Source: Helianthus annuus
Lineage: Eukaryota > Streptophyta > Magnoliopsida > Asterales > Asteraceae
Length of the DNA: 64,000 nt
Assembly: GCF_002127325.2 (NCBI RefSeq)
Contig: NC_035435.2
Span: forward strand, 119,515,464 to 119,579,463
Reading direction: 5' to 3'
Shown here: positions 1 through 11,657 of the stretch, one piece after another
How positions within the stretch are numbered: position 1 is the stretch's first letter
How the letters are laid out: each line of letters starts with the position of its first letter
Translations under genes and position numbers: made by a program
Notes under the pieces: model-generated
Told to the model about the DNA's origin: nothing
The model's database searches: none
What the model saw: only the letters and a program-made list of their open reading frames with translations

Positions 1-1205
1 TAAGTGATAAAATATCACATCTATCCGGGAGTCAAGTTCGTCTCTCTGCTGTATGAAAGTACTGACCTGTTCACGGACTTGCTCCTGTGCCCTCATGCAT
101 CGAAAATCAAGTTCCTCATCAATAAGTGATTCTATCACATAGGGCTTGGTTTTCAAATCAAAATAAGTGAGCATATCACATCATATACGGTCAAACAGAT
201 GATAAACGGTATACTCACCGGTAAGATGAACCATCGTGCATACCTTGATACGGGAATGTGTCGTGTGTGGATGAACACCGGTCGGTAAGTATAACTCATA
301 CCTTAACGTATCCCCTCGCCATGATTACATCTGATTTGTTGAGCTTATGTGGACAACAATACCGATAATCGTTATAGGATGCTTTTCTAAATGTTAACTA
401 AAGGAACAACAAGAGCATTTTGACATGACCGTACACTGATATGATTCTCTTACCCTCGAAACTCACAAAAAAGAATGTCTGTAAATATTTATTTATTGTT
501 TTCCGTCTTTACATTTGAAAAAATGAAAAATTCCAAAAAGATTTTAGGTGTGTTTTAATATAAACTTTATAAAATCCAAAAAGATTTTGCTTCTAGTTTA
601 TTTTTGATTGAACGATGTTGGAACTCGAGTCTATCCTACCCCAAAATCCTGATTTTAAGCCAGAAAACAATTGCATCTTCATAAACAGTCGAAGTTAACA
701 GATTTTGAAAGTTAAAGGATTAAAATTGATCATTTTCTAAACTTTCAAACTGTTATCGGTCGGTAGTTGATTGTAAAATGGTCACACGTGTGTCTTTTGT
801 TTATGGAAACTATATTCCAAGCGGTTGTTCTCATTATGCGTTTAGACTTCTTGCATGTGCAGATGCTAAAGGCGAGGAGAACATGTTCGATGACAAGCTT
901 TGGAATGAAGACACGACGTGAAGGCACTCAAAAGATACAGATGATCGAGTTGCCGCTGACCCTTCATCAACACCACAAGGATCTGAAAAATTGACAAGTC
1001 AAAAGATTCACAAGCATGACTCAATGGAGAGTTCATTCTAAGGGGGAGTTTGTTAACACACTTCCTACATGAAAAGGGGAGTTTGTTGATACACTTTCTT
1101 CTTATGACGCGTGAAGACTTTGAAGATCCTCCGACATGAAAGACACAGAAGAAGACGAACCATCACAGAAGACGAACCATCACGAGTAGCGTCCAAGGGG
1201 GAGTT
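1..1205 (+). mobile_element. 3' internal end of a decayed Ty1/copia element
   Basis: No intact gene is visible. The region ends in purine-rich tracts of the AAGGGGGAGTTTGTTGATAC type directly before an LTR start, the usual arrangement at the 3' end of plant Ty1/copia elements. A short gene-like stretch at about 770-930 (+) reads without stops but I do not recognise it. The tract occurs three times, near 1041, 1075 and 1195, each followed by an LTR-start-like TGTTRAYACAC. The element continues leftwards out of the window, so family and completeness cannot be judged. Confidence 0.55.
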
Positions 1206-1925
1206 TGTTGATACACTTTATGTGGACGCGACTCGACTCGGTTCGATTCGGTCCGGGTCGACTCGGTTAGGTCCGGCTCAAGCCCGAAGACACGACATTC
1301 CTCCGTCGTGCGCCCCAGAGTTCGACACGCGAGGCACGGAACGCCGCAAGCAAATTCCCGCTAACACATCACCATGACATCACCTTAGTGATGTCATGAT
1401 GATGTCAAGCATTTGTCTCATATGTTGAATTAATGCAAAGATTGGAAACAGAAACTGTCCGGGCCGTTTCTTCACACATGGGCCGAAGACTTGAAGTTGG
1501 GCTTTGTCTTGGATTGGGCTTCAACAACAAACGACGAAACATATTGTAGAATATATGCATGTCGACGAAACAGAATGTGTTTCGTCGACTTTAGTGTTTC
1601 GCCGTGCCTTTATGCGTTTCGTCAGTCTGTGTCTGTGTCTAGTATAAATACCCCTCTCAGTTTCTGTGTGAAAGGTATGAGAGACCTGTGAGACTTAGTG
1701 AAACTCTGTAAACATTGTTTGTATATGTTTCGGGTTGTACTCATCCCTAATCAATAGATATTGAATCTTTTGGTTACGCGTGTTCTTCTTGTTAACTTTG
1801 TTTGGTTTGCACCGTCACGGGGATTCCGCACCCGTTACCGTGTTCATGATAAACAAGGATAGGTTTTCGTTATCGATCCACCGGAAAAACGGGACCTACA
1901 ATCCACCGGAAAAACGGGACCTACA
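1206..1925 (+). repeat. Ty1/copia 3' LTR
   Basis: The repeat begins TGTTGATACAC right after a polypurine tract and ends ...GGGACCTACA, giving TG...CA ends. It holds a TATA box (TATAAATA, 1643-1650) and a likely polyadenylation region near 1750. The last 25 bp (ATCCACCGG...CCTACA) occur twice in tandem, at 1876-1900 and 1901-1925, so the true LTR end is either 1900 or 1925. A perfect inverted repeat with 12-bp arms (GTCGACGAAACA / TGTTTCGTCGAC) lies at 1561-1589, just upstream of the TATA box. The matching 5' LTR would lie left of the window. Confidence 0.7.
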
Positions 1926-1929
1926 TGAA

Positions 1930-2072
1930 GAAAGATGAGAAGAAAAAGAAGGAGGAGGAGGAGGAGGAGGAGGAGGAGGAGGAGGAGGAGGAGGAAGAAG
2001 AAGAAGAAGAAGAAGAAGAAGAAGAAGAAGAAGAAGAAGAAGAAGAAGAAGAAGAAGAAGAAGAAGAAGAAG
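1930..2072. repeat. GAG/GAA trinucleotide microsatellite
   Basis: A run of GAG triplets changes to a run of GAA triplets. Open frames read through it in three phases as poly-Glu, poly-Arg/Lys or poly-Leu/Phe. These are products of the repeat, not genes. Confidence 0.95.
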
Positions 2073-2162
2073 ACAGTGATGTTAGTATGGGTCAAACTAT
2101 CTACACATCTTAGTTGGCTATCTACACACTTAGGGTTTACCTACACTGCGTATAGGGTTACA

Positions 2163-4592
2163 TGTAACGCCCTGCTTTTTCATACTTTCCATAATTAGAA
2201 AGCTCGCCTGGTAATGCTATTTTTGGAAATCTTGTATTATTGTAGTCGTCTTTTCGTTGTAAAATCCGAGACTTGGATCATAAATAAAATTCGTATTTCT
2301 TTAAATTCACCATCTACATATTCATACATGTTCATACGTTCGAATTCATTGTACATCGAATCCTTATTTGTAATTCATACTTATACTTATTCACGATTCA
2401 TGTCCATGCTTGTCCTTATATTGTTGATACCTAAAAACCCCTAATAATATGCTTATTTATACAACGGTTAATCATCTAATATGTGACATATACTTGTCAC
2501 TTACAAACATGTTACATACTTGTACATTACACTTTTTACCTAGTTAAATCATGTTTTATTTCATATTTCACCTTGTTACAAGTTAGGGGAAACATTGTTG
2601 CATATTATTACACAACTTAATTAACAAAATTACTCATTATAATGTTTTAAAAAATAAAAAAAAAATAAAGAAATATGGCAGCCCCAGTTCAGCAAAATTC
2701 AGCCCCATATAGTTGGGTTTTGTGGGCTAGTTTCAAGGTGTAACCCCTTCTAAACACTTCCAAAGCCCAACCCATTGAAACCCTAATCCTTCCCCCTATA
2801 AATACCACTTATAACCAGCCTCCCTACCACTTTTGCAACACTAAAAACTCTCAAAACATCCTTCAAACCGTAGCTGAAGGCAAAGGTTCGAGCAGATTGA
2901 CACCCCTTCACGAAAATGAGCATAACTCACTCAATTCTTATCCGATTCACTTGATTCTTTTTCCTACTTGCTTGGATAATCATGGGGTTCGATTCCTAGA
3001 CTTCTCCTTGGAGAAATCAGACCTGGAAATGCCCCGAAATAGTCCATAAACTTTCTGTTTGATTTTTATGTTCTTCAAAACTTGTTTAAACCTATGCAAC
3101 TTGTGTCTAACACATCTCATGCCTATGTCCTAATGCTTACAACTTATCCCATGGTTGGTTAAGCTTAAAAAAAAGGTTGAGACATTTGAAATCAGAGGAT
3201 TAAACCTCATAAACTTGGTGTTTTGTCTAGGGTTTCAACCCACAAATCATGTCATCATAGTCTTTGATACATGAGTGATTATGGAACAACTTGGGTTGTC
3301 CAAACATACAATCCTCACATGATTTGATGATTTCTATTAGTTAGTTTACTTTACATACATGTAAAGACCTTAGTTCATGACCCTCCTTGGTTGTTTTTAC
3401 ATCAAGTGTAGTGGTGAACATCAAAGGGGTACCTAAATGGAAGCCTTGTCTTCCTACCCCATCCATGACACCCATGACTCAACTTGAGGTACCTAAATGA
3501 AGATGTAATCTTATACCTATTACTTGAATACTTGAACATTTGGACTTAATAATATGTGTATAATATACGACCTACATACTATCTATGTACACTCGAATCT
3601 TTGATGTTGAAATCATATTCATTTGTCAAAGTAGTAGGTTATCATCTAAGGACCTAAACCTTGTTATGATTCTTATGGGTGTTCAACTCATAAAATCATT
3701 ATAACCCATGAGGTTACCAAGTGTCATACAAGTGTTATGTGTGAAGATGAATATTTTGATATAATATTTTCATGTCACTTTCATTCCAAATCTCGACTCT
3801 AAACATGCTTGAACTTAAACCCTTACGCATTCAACCTTCCAACCTCGGCAACTTTGTCACATTGGATAATCGGAAAACATATGCAAACTTTGTGAGTATA
3901 CTCGTATTCCCCTTTTACTTTTATCACTTTTGGGGTGTAACATGTTTTATCTATCAACAAACTTACACATGAACATTTTGCTTAAACACATGAACATTCC
4001 TATAACATGCTTGTATACGTGATGGTTTGATACTTTAAACTTGGGTGATTCTTATGTGTTGAACTTATCATTAACTTCGTACGAGCCAAACCGTGACATA
4101 TGTAGCGCTATAGGATTAACGACCCGCCCTTTATCATCGGTTATGTCATGAGCATATTGCGTTTTCTTGGTTTGATATGTTAGACACATGCCATGTTTAA
4201 ATGTTTATCTTGAATCACATGCTTGCTACGAGGAATTGTTCAAACTTATCTTTTGCTATGTACGTATCAAACTTGTATACTCGCCTTTGCTTTTGCATTG
4301 AACTTTATTTTAAACATGTTACAGGTTGAGGACGATGATGCTATGAAATGAAGTAGCGTTGATGCCTAGATACACATATAGACGTTTAGGTTTAATCGTT
4401 GTATCAATGTTGATTATGTTGTATTGTATTTCCTTTGAACTTGATGTTATTTGATTTCTTTGTAATGTTGACAAAAGAATTATGAAATGAAATCGGTTTA
4501 TTAAATATTGTCACAAATAGCGTTATGGTGACTCTAGCAATCTTCACACTTCGTCTCATCCCGATGTTTCCGCCATTGGTTGGGGTGTGACA
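2163..4592 (+). mobile_element. Solo LTR, Ty3/gypsy-like, 2.43 kb
   Basis: The sequence begins TGTAACGCCC and ends GGGGTGTGACA. It is flanked on both sides by TTACA (2158-2162 and 4593-4597), a clean 5-bp target duplication, and there is no internal domain. A TATA box (CCTATAAATACC) lies near 2803-2815, with a TC/AC-rich leader downstream. The last 40 bp match the inverted end of the solo LTR at 46411-48596. It disrupts the left arm of the foldback element. A solo LTR is the expected product of recombination between two LTRs of one element. The superfamily is inferred from the TGTAACRCC start and 5-bp duplication. Confidence 0.85.
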
Positions 4593-4899
4593 TTACACCT
4601 ATACGTTGTGTATAGAGCTATACTCAGCGTATAAAACCATGGATTTCAGAGCCTTATCAGCAATCATTGCACAAAAAACAAGGGTTTATATACGCTGCGT
4701 ATAGAGCTATACTCAGCGTATATAACCCATTAGTTTTTTTTTTTTTTTTTGCTATTTTGATGTATTTGAGGTATAAATTATCACCCGGTTCCAATGTTAA
4801 ATCGCTTAAAATATATAACCGTTAATGTTATACCAATAATATTATATACTTTTAAATTGTTTTGGAAAACCTATATACGGTACTACACTATACAATACG

Positions 4900-5400
4900 A
4901 TACGATACAATATAACGCACGTATAGGCCTATAGGTGTAGTATATGTCCCTTATAGGCCTATAGGTGTGGTTTAGGTCCCGTGTAGGCCTATAGGCATAT
5001 AAAAGGCCTACATGGAACCTATACGAGACTTATACTATACACTATATGATACGATGCAACACGATACGATACTATAGGATACCATACAACACTCGTATAA
5101 GCCTATAGATGTAGTATAGGTCCCTTATAGGCCTATAGGTGTGGTTTAGGTCCCGTGTAGTCCTATAGGCATATACAAGACCTACATGTAACCTATACAA
5201 GACTTATACTATACACTATACGATACAATGCAACACGATACGATACTATAGGATACCATACAACACTCGTATAAGCCTATAGATGTAGTATAGGTCCCTT
5301 ATAGGCCTATAGGTGTGGTTTAGGTCCCGTATAGGCCTATAGGCATATACAAGGCCTACATGGAACCTATACGAGACTTATACTATACAGTATATGTCAC
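4900..5400. repeat. ~174-bp tandem repeat inside the foldback element
   Basis: Units containing ACGATACGATACTATAGG recur at about 5061 and 5235, a spacing near 174 bp, with a partial unit before them. Each unit also carries GTATAGGTCCCTTATAGG and GTGGTTTAGGTCCCGT. Inverted versions of the same blocks lie at 6360-6700. Confidence 0.7.
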
Positions 5401-5923
5401 GTATTGACCTCGTATAACCCTATAAGTGTGATATCGTATCGTATAGCGTAGTATATGTCACGTATTGACCTCGTATAAGCCTATAAGTGTGATATCGTAT
5501 CGTATAACATAGTATATGTCCCGTATAGGCCTATAGATATAGCATAGGTCCTGTATAGGCCGCGTATATGTCCTCGTATATTGACCTCGCATATACAAGA
5601 CCTATAGGAAACCTATACTATACTATACTATACGATACGATATAACACCCGTATAGGCCTATAGGTGTGGTTTGCGTCCCGTATAGGCCTATCGGTATGG
5701 TTTAGGTCCCGTGTAGGCCTATAGGCATATACATGACCTATATGAGACTTATACGCGGCTTATACGAGACTTATACTATACACTATACGATACGATATGA
5801 CACTATAGTATAGGTCCCGTATAGGCCTATAGGCAGATACAAGACCTATATGAGACTTATACAAGGTTTATACGAGACTTATACTATACGATACGATACT
5901 TAAAAATGTTTTTTTTTAAATTC

Positions 5924-5973
5924 ACCCTTTATATACGCTGCGTATAGGCCTATACGCAGCGTATATAAAGGGT
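5924..5973. repeat. Perfect 50-bp palindrome, no spacer
   Basis: Left arm 5924-5948 begins ACCCTTTATATACGCTGCG and right arm 5949-5973 is its exact reverse complement. I checked all 25 pairs base by base. It lies in the centre of the foldback element. Confidence 0.95.
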
Positions 5974-6760
5974 CAAAAAAATATATTTTTACTACAGGTT
6001 TGGGGTTAAAAATAAAATTACCCTTTATATAAGCTGCGTATAGGTCTATACGCAGCGTATATAAAGGGTCAAAAAGACAATTTTACCCTTGCATATGGCT
6101 GCGTATAGCCCCAAATGCTGGGGTAAAATGGTCTTCCACACTATACGTTGCGTATAGACCCATACGCAGCGTATATAAAGGGTCAAAAAGACAATTTTAC
6201 CCTTGCATTTGGCTTCGTATAGCCCCAAATGAAGGGGTAAATGGTCTTTTTGACCCTTTATATACGCTGCGTATAGACCTATACGCATCGTATATAAAGG
6301 TTTTTTTATAAACATTTATACATTATTGGTTTTAGTAAATTTTATAAAAAAAGTTATATCGAATCGTATCGGTGTAGTATAGGTCACGTATCGGCCTCGT
6401 ATAAGTTTCCTATAGGTCTTGTATATTCCTATAGGCTTATACGGGACCAAACCACACATATAGGCCTATACAGGTGTTATATCGTATCGTATAATATAGT
6501 ATCGTATAGTGTAGTATAACTCTCGTATAGGTTTCCTATAGGTCTTGTATGTGTATATAGGCCTATACAGGACCTAAACCACACCTATAGGTCTATACGG
6601 GACCTAAACCACACATATAGGCCTATACGGGTGTTATATTGTATCGTATAGTATCGTATCGTATCGTGTATCGTATAGACATAGTGTAGTATAAGTCTCG
6701 TATCTAAACTTTGTGAAAAAATGATGCTTCAAACCCACCAAAATGATCCCAAAAGTTCAG

Positions 6761-6806
6761 AGGGTTTATATACGCTGCGTATATATACGCAGCGTATATA
6801 AACCCT
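6761..6806. repeat. Perfect 46-bp palindrome, no spacer
   Basis: Left arm 6761-6783 begins AGGGTTTATATACGCTGCG and right arm 6784-6806 is its exact reverse complement. It shares its core with the 5924-5973 palindrome and lies at the inner edge of the right terminal arm. Confidence 0.95.
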
Positions 6807-6959
6807 TGTTTTCTATGCAATGATTGCTGGTCAGGCACTGAGATCCATGCTTTACCTACGCTGAGTATATGTCTATACGCAGCATATAGGTGTAACCCTA
6901 TACGCATCGTATAGATCTATACACAGCGTATAGACTTATACGTAGCGTAAGTAAACCCT

Positions 6960-8858
6960 GATTCAACTAGGGTTTGGTGTGCCAATAGGTACACCCTATT
7001 CTTATTAATGATGATTCAGGTGTGGTAATGGGGTCTCCTTTGTTCTCCAAGATATTGAAGGAAGATGAATGAAGATTTAATATTTTGTTATTTGTTATTG
7101 TTTGATTATATCAACTTTTTTTTCTTTCTTATATTGTTGATGAATTATAATTTCTAATGTCATAAAGATTATGATTATTAAATTTCATCAAGACAGAAAA
7201 ACCCTTAACTAAGAATTTATCTCAAAACATATTAGAATTTAGGTACCATGAGAGATCATAACTCTGTTCTTACGACATTCTTTAAATAAGTCTACACCAA
7301 CCTCACTAGGGAACACCTCTTCGTGATCAAAGTTAAAATATTTAATTGAAAAATAGTGAAGAAAGATAAAATCTTTTCACAGGGCTATTTTTCTTAATTT
7401 GCAGAAGTATGTTCATGATAAACCAATGCTTTAATATAATTAATTTAAAAAAAAATGTATAAATTACAACGTAAATCATCTCCTTATTATTGAATTGTAA
7501 AACTGGTAAAGGTAACCTTCATTTACCTATCAAGTTGTTTGTTGACCGCAGGCGTCGAGAACCACAAGTTAACGGGATATGAAGTCAAAATCTAGGATTT
7601 CATATACAATCAAATTAGAATGGTTGAAGGTAGGTGGTCAACTGAGTTTGCAACAGATCAGGCAAATTGATCTATTTAGAAGATCAAATTCTTCACGGTT
7701 AACACAAAGAAATCACAACAAAATCAACCGAAAATTAAACAATAGGGTCTTAGGAAGAATCAAAATAACATAACAATAAAAATTCTGGTCGATTTTTACA
7801 TGGTTTAGAGACTCAAACGTAGGTTGGTTTAGAAGAGGTTATAGGGTTTGCGGCTGAGAAAAAAGAAGCGTGTTTTGATATTAGGGCAGAGATTAGAAGA
7901 GGAGAACCCACATCTACACCAAAAAGAGGACTTGTTAATGAAAGGTCTTCGAGAAAACAACAGCTGCAAACCCAAATGTCTGCGGCACAGACATAAGAGG
8001 CCAGGAAGCTATTCTTTGAAAAAACAAACAGCCCCTTAGCTTCCACTAACTTCTCTCTATTTAGTTGTTCGGTGCTCGGTTTTCTTTTATGAAAACTATT
8101 AAGACAATGATAATTATATTTACTTATAGAAAATATATCGGCAGCAAACTGTAATTCTATAGGAACTTATACAACTGAATCAACAAATTTCCAACTGAGA
8201 CTTTTTAGATAAACCCAATTGTTTATAGCATATTATATATGTCAGCAGAGAAACCCACCAACAACAAATCTTGTTGAACTTTTTAAAATTTGAATTCAAC
8301 AAATGGGTCAAACGTCTTGGAAGTCACCCAAAGGGTATTTTGTATAGAAAGAAGCGATTGCTAGACATGAGATATAAAGTAGTTAAATGAGCCTTTTCAT
8401 GTTTGATACTTTTGTTAATCACGTCATATCTAACATGCTTTACACGATTAGGCGTGTTTTGGCAGCCTTTTTCATGTTTGATACTTGTGTTAACTACTCT
8501 ATTAAAAAGAATTGATTATTATTGAGATGTGGATAATCTTATAATAATACATGAAGATTATTCGGTAAACGGATAGATGAAACTACAGCTAGTCGGCTCA
8601 GAGTCACCACCAGCGAACAGTAGGGTGCGTATTTGATGATCCCATATACAACTACACCACCATGATTTCACTTTCGTTCCTAATATCATTCTGCCAAAAT
8701 TGAGTTAGCAAAGGAAATAATATTAACTCAAATTACAATTAAAATAAAAATGAAGAGTATTGTTTTCTAAAACATTCGTCCATCATTAGGCCTACTAAAT
8801 AGTTTAAACATAATAACTGACTCAAGAAAAGGTAATACATGCCCGAAGCTAACAACAG
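6960..8858. other. AT-rich spacer without a recognisable gene
   Basis: I see no gene I can name. At about 7830-8040 one plus-strand frame stays open and reads like ordinary protein (residues such as EEVIGFAAEKKEACFDIR), ending shortly after an AAQT segment. It has no clear start, splice sites or family match, so it may be an exon relic. The rest is low-complexity AT-rich DNA. Confidence 0.5.
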
Positions 8859-10031
8859 CTAGAATGACGCCCTTTGCTCGAACTTCAAACTGGACTTATA
8901 TCTATTCTTCGCAGAGACAGTGTCATTACTGTACAAGGAACCAACTCGAACTCTCTCTGATCCAAGGTTTTGGAGCTTAACAAGACTAGGACGATACGTA
9001 AGCATACTTGCAAAGATGTCGCCAGGCAAATTCAGATCTAGAATCTTATTCGTGTTAAGACAATACCCCAGCAGACTTGGATTTTCCTCAGGCCAAGGCC
9101 AGAAGATCAAAATACTAGTACCATCTGAACCATCCATGAGAAACCTGGGTTCCCACTCTAGCGATTTAAGAAACGGGTCTATGTTTTCCTGGATCACCGC
9201 TATCGCTTTATACCAAGATTCCTTCTTCACCCAAAGGTTAAACCCTAATGAAGTCCAAGAAAACAGACTTAAGCTGCCTTTCAGGATTCCCAGCATTTGC
9301 ATTGATTCTTGATCATCCCCTAGTTCCCCCGGAGGGGACGGAAATGACTCAAATGTCTCAGTGTCCATATCGAATTTGTAAATTTGGCCATGAATAATCC
9401 AATAAACATGACTATTCACAAATACACCCGGCGGATCCACAGCCCAACGATAGCTAATGCGGTAAGGGGTTGGTCCGAAACATCTCCATTGGTTGGTTCC
9501 AAGGGTGTAAACTTCAATTTTAAGCGCGTAAATCCATATGACTTTGTATTTCCCTGTCATTGAAACTCCGAAACCATAAGTTAATGGGAACCGAACATCC
9601 TCCAAATTTGGTTTTGGTGGTTGAGGGAGGATCATGTATTCTTCGTCCAAAGGATTGAATATGTAAGTCGTATCAAAATCTCGGTTGTGCAAGCAGATCA
9701 AACCATTAACCGAGCCCACTTGAGTTGTCCAATTACAAGGGTAGGGAACTGCACTAAGATGAAGATTAAGGGTCTTGACATGATGGAGGGTTAAACGGTC
9801 GTAATCAACTTCGTGTTCCACTTCTACCAACTCTAATATCGAGCTTGGAGAATCGTATTGGTGAAAACTTAGGCACGGACGCGATCTGGAGAGATGAAGA
9901 TCTACAAAGTAGGGGTCGGAGACAAGATCACGCCACCTTTTGCACACGCACTTGCAGCGGATTATTGTTTTCAGCGGTAGTCTGGATAAAACTTCGAGGA
10001 TGTGGCTTTCAGGTAATACGGCGTCTTCCAT
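8859..10031 (-). CDS. F-box protein with F-box-associated (FBA) domain
   Basis: An intact intronless ORF of 390 codons. Residues 1-45 form an F-box (LPESHILEVLSRLP, then RCKCVCKRWRDLVSDPYFVD), which in this family binds SKP1 in SCF ubiquitin ligases. Residues of about 95-330 form the F-box-associated region, with landmarks VGSVNGLICL, YIFNPLDEEYMILP, YGFGVSMTGKYKVIWI, VYTLGTNQWRCFG and GVFVNSHVYWI. That region recognises the substrate, which cannot be predicted here. The length is typical for the class. The ATG is supported by conservation of the preceding CGACGCC stretch in the paralog at 22550-23734, where the same codon is ACG. Two broken relatives lie in the same orientation at 19637-20024 and 22550-23734. 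Expression is unproven. Confidence 0.9.
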   Translation of the reverse strand: MEDAVLPESHILEVLSRLPLKTIIRCKCVCKRWRDLVSDPYFVDLHLSRSRPCLSFHQYDSPSSILELVEVEHEVDYDRLTLHHVKTLNLHLSAVPYPCNWTTQVGSVNGLICLHNRDFDTTYIFNPLDEEYMILPQPPKPNLEDVRFPLTYGFGVSMTGKYKVIWIYALKIEVYTLGTNQWRCFGPTPYRISYRWAVDPPGVFVNSHVYWIIHGQIYKFDMDTETFESFPSPPGELGDDQESMQMLGILKGSLSLFSWTSLGFNLWVKKESWYKAIAVIQENIDPFLKSLEWEPRFLMDGSDGTSILIFWPWPEENPSLLGYCLNTNKILDLNLPGDIFASMLTYRPSLVKLQNLGSERVRVGSLYSNDTVSAKNRYKSSLKFEQRASF

Positions 10032-10245
10032 GGCGTCGATCTAGGGTTTGCTTGATAACTTGGTACAGAAGCTTCTATACGTTTTTTTGAAAAGAAACAG
10101 AAGCTTGTATACGTAAAAACAGAAATCGAATTTTACTTTCTGAATAATTACAATCATAAATCAACTTCTTTAAATAAACAAACTAATCCTAATCCTAGTT
10201 TAATACGTAACACTTTAAAATAAACACAAAAACAAACTAATCTAA

Positions 10246-11536
10246 TCTATACATATAATAAAAGAAATTAATTGATGGACACATGTCGATATGAGAGGCA
10301 TCTATTTTTTAGTTTTCCCGCCATACATCTATGTTTATTTTTATCTTAAAAATTACAAGTTTTAAAATAATTTATTAAGTTATCCCATATTTTAAGTTAA
10401 CGTTTATCTATAACTATATCTCTATATTTATATTTATCTTCTAATATAATTTTTGTACTTATCTTTATTTTATTATTTTGCGAGTAAATTGCACAAAACG
10501 TCCTTTATGTTTCCTCAAACATGCAGGTTCTAGCCTTAATGTTTAAAACTTGTTAAAAACATTCTTTAAGTTTATTTTTGTTGTTGGTTTAATCCTTTAT
10601 GACTAACCAAGTTAATTATCTCAGTTTATTTCCCTCACATGCCTAACATGTGAGGGTCCCACTATCGTTTGATGACCGACATCAACTGACTCGCAAAATG
10701 GAACACAATTGGATCTCTTAAATTTATGGGGCCATTCACATGGAGCAAGCCCCTTTTCATTCCGAGCTATCAACATCCACTCGGATGAGAGATCCAACCC
10801 GCGTTTCGCTGACTAAATGCCAAACAAGCCATATTTACAGGTTGATAGCCTCACGTTAGTTCTGTATGTGATTTCAAATTGAAAAGTGCATATCATTTTT
10901 TGTAATTGTTTTCCTCTTTAGTTTTGATTAATTGATTGAGATTACATGTATTAAATATGGAAGAATAAAAACTAATATTTAAGTACAAAGTAACGGGTAA
11001 TGAACGGGGAAAGAAGAAATAAGTGGATTTAATGGACTGAATGTATATTTGGATGCAAAATTTGCGTTTCTTTTTGTGAATAGATTCATTTCATACTCAA
11101 AAGTCTCTAATGGTGGTGGCCGAGGGAGGGCCTGAGGCTTTTATTTTTTATTTTTTACACTTAATATAAATAACTATTTAATATTTTATTGAGTCGATCA
11201 CATGTAACATTGACGTTTTTAACCTGTTAATAAATTAAAAAACAACAAAGTAAAATGTTATAATTTTTGTAATACACAAGTTTATAACCTAATAATAGAA
11301 AAATAAAAAAACAAAGTAAAATGTTCTAATATGTAAATAGTATATCAAAGTTCTTTTTTTACCAAAAACGTATTTTGACGACTGTGTGTGTTAACTGGTT
11401 ACATTATATTTATTCAAGCCGTGTAGTACACGTGCTTATTCAACTCATATTATACACAGGTAATTAAAGATGTAACTTTTTTATTATATAAAAATATATT
11501 TAATCAACCCGTGTAATACACGGGGTTCTAACCTAG
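10246..11536 (+). mobile_element. Non-autonomous Helitron
   Basis: The 5' end is TCTATACATATAATAAAAGA, preceded by A. The 3' end carries a hairpin (CCCGTGTAATACACGGG) about 10 bp before CTAG, followed by host T. A|TC...CTAG|T is the canonical Helitron arrangement. No Rep/helicase coding remains. It contains a stretch from about 10483 (GAGTAAATTGCACAAAACG) that resembles the end of a Mutator-like MITE, so it is probably composite. The element at 23814-24829 has the same 3' hairpin and is a relative. Confidence 0.75.
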
Positions 11537-11657
11537 TACTTATGTACTAAAAACTAGGATAATTCAAATAATAATTAAATATACATTTAGTTATTAATTT
11601 TACTTAATCAGTCCTTCGACTTTGATCTCCTCCAAACCATCACTTGAGATCTCCCGT

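Larger units (their letters stand above)
2131..6959. mobile_element. Foldback / long-TIR element of TATACGC palindromes
   Basis: The left end (TAGGGTTTACCTACACTGCG, 2131) is inverted at the right end (GCGTAAGTAAACCCT, to 6959). The match continues inwards for about 230 bp once the solo LTR at 2163-4592 is removed: both arms share a CAGCAATCATTGCA segment and a TTATATACGCTGCGTATA palindrome. Between the arms lie GTATAGGCCTATAGG-type repeats that read one way at 4860-5880 and the opposite way at 6350-6700. The centre holds hairpins with spacing near 113 bp. There is no coding potential. No target duplication was recognised, so the transposon class is open. A Mutator-like or foldback origin is inference. 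Confidence 0.65.

Noticed and set aside
1844..2198. Open frames of poly-Glu, poly-Lys/Arg and poly-Leu/Phe
   Set aside because: They are the six readings of one GAG/GAA microsatellite, with no start context or conserved flanks.
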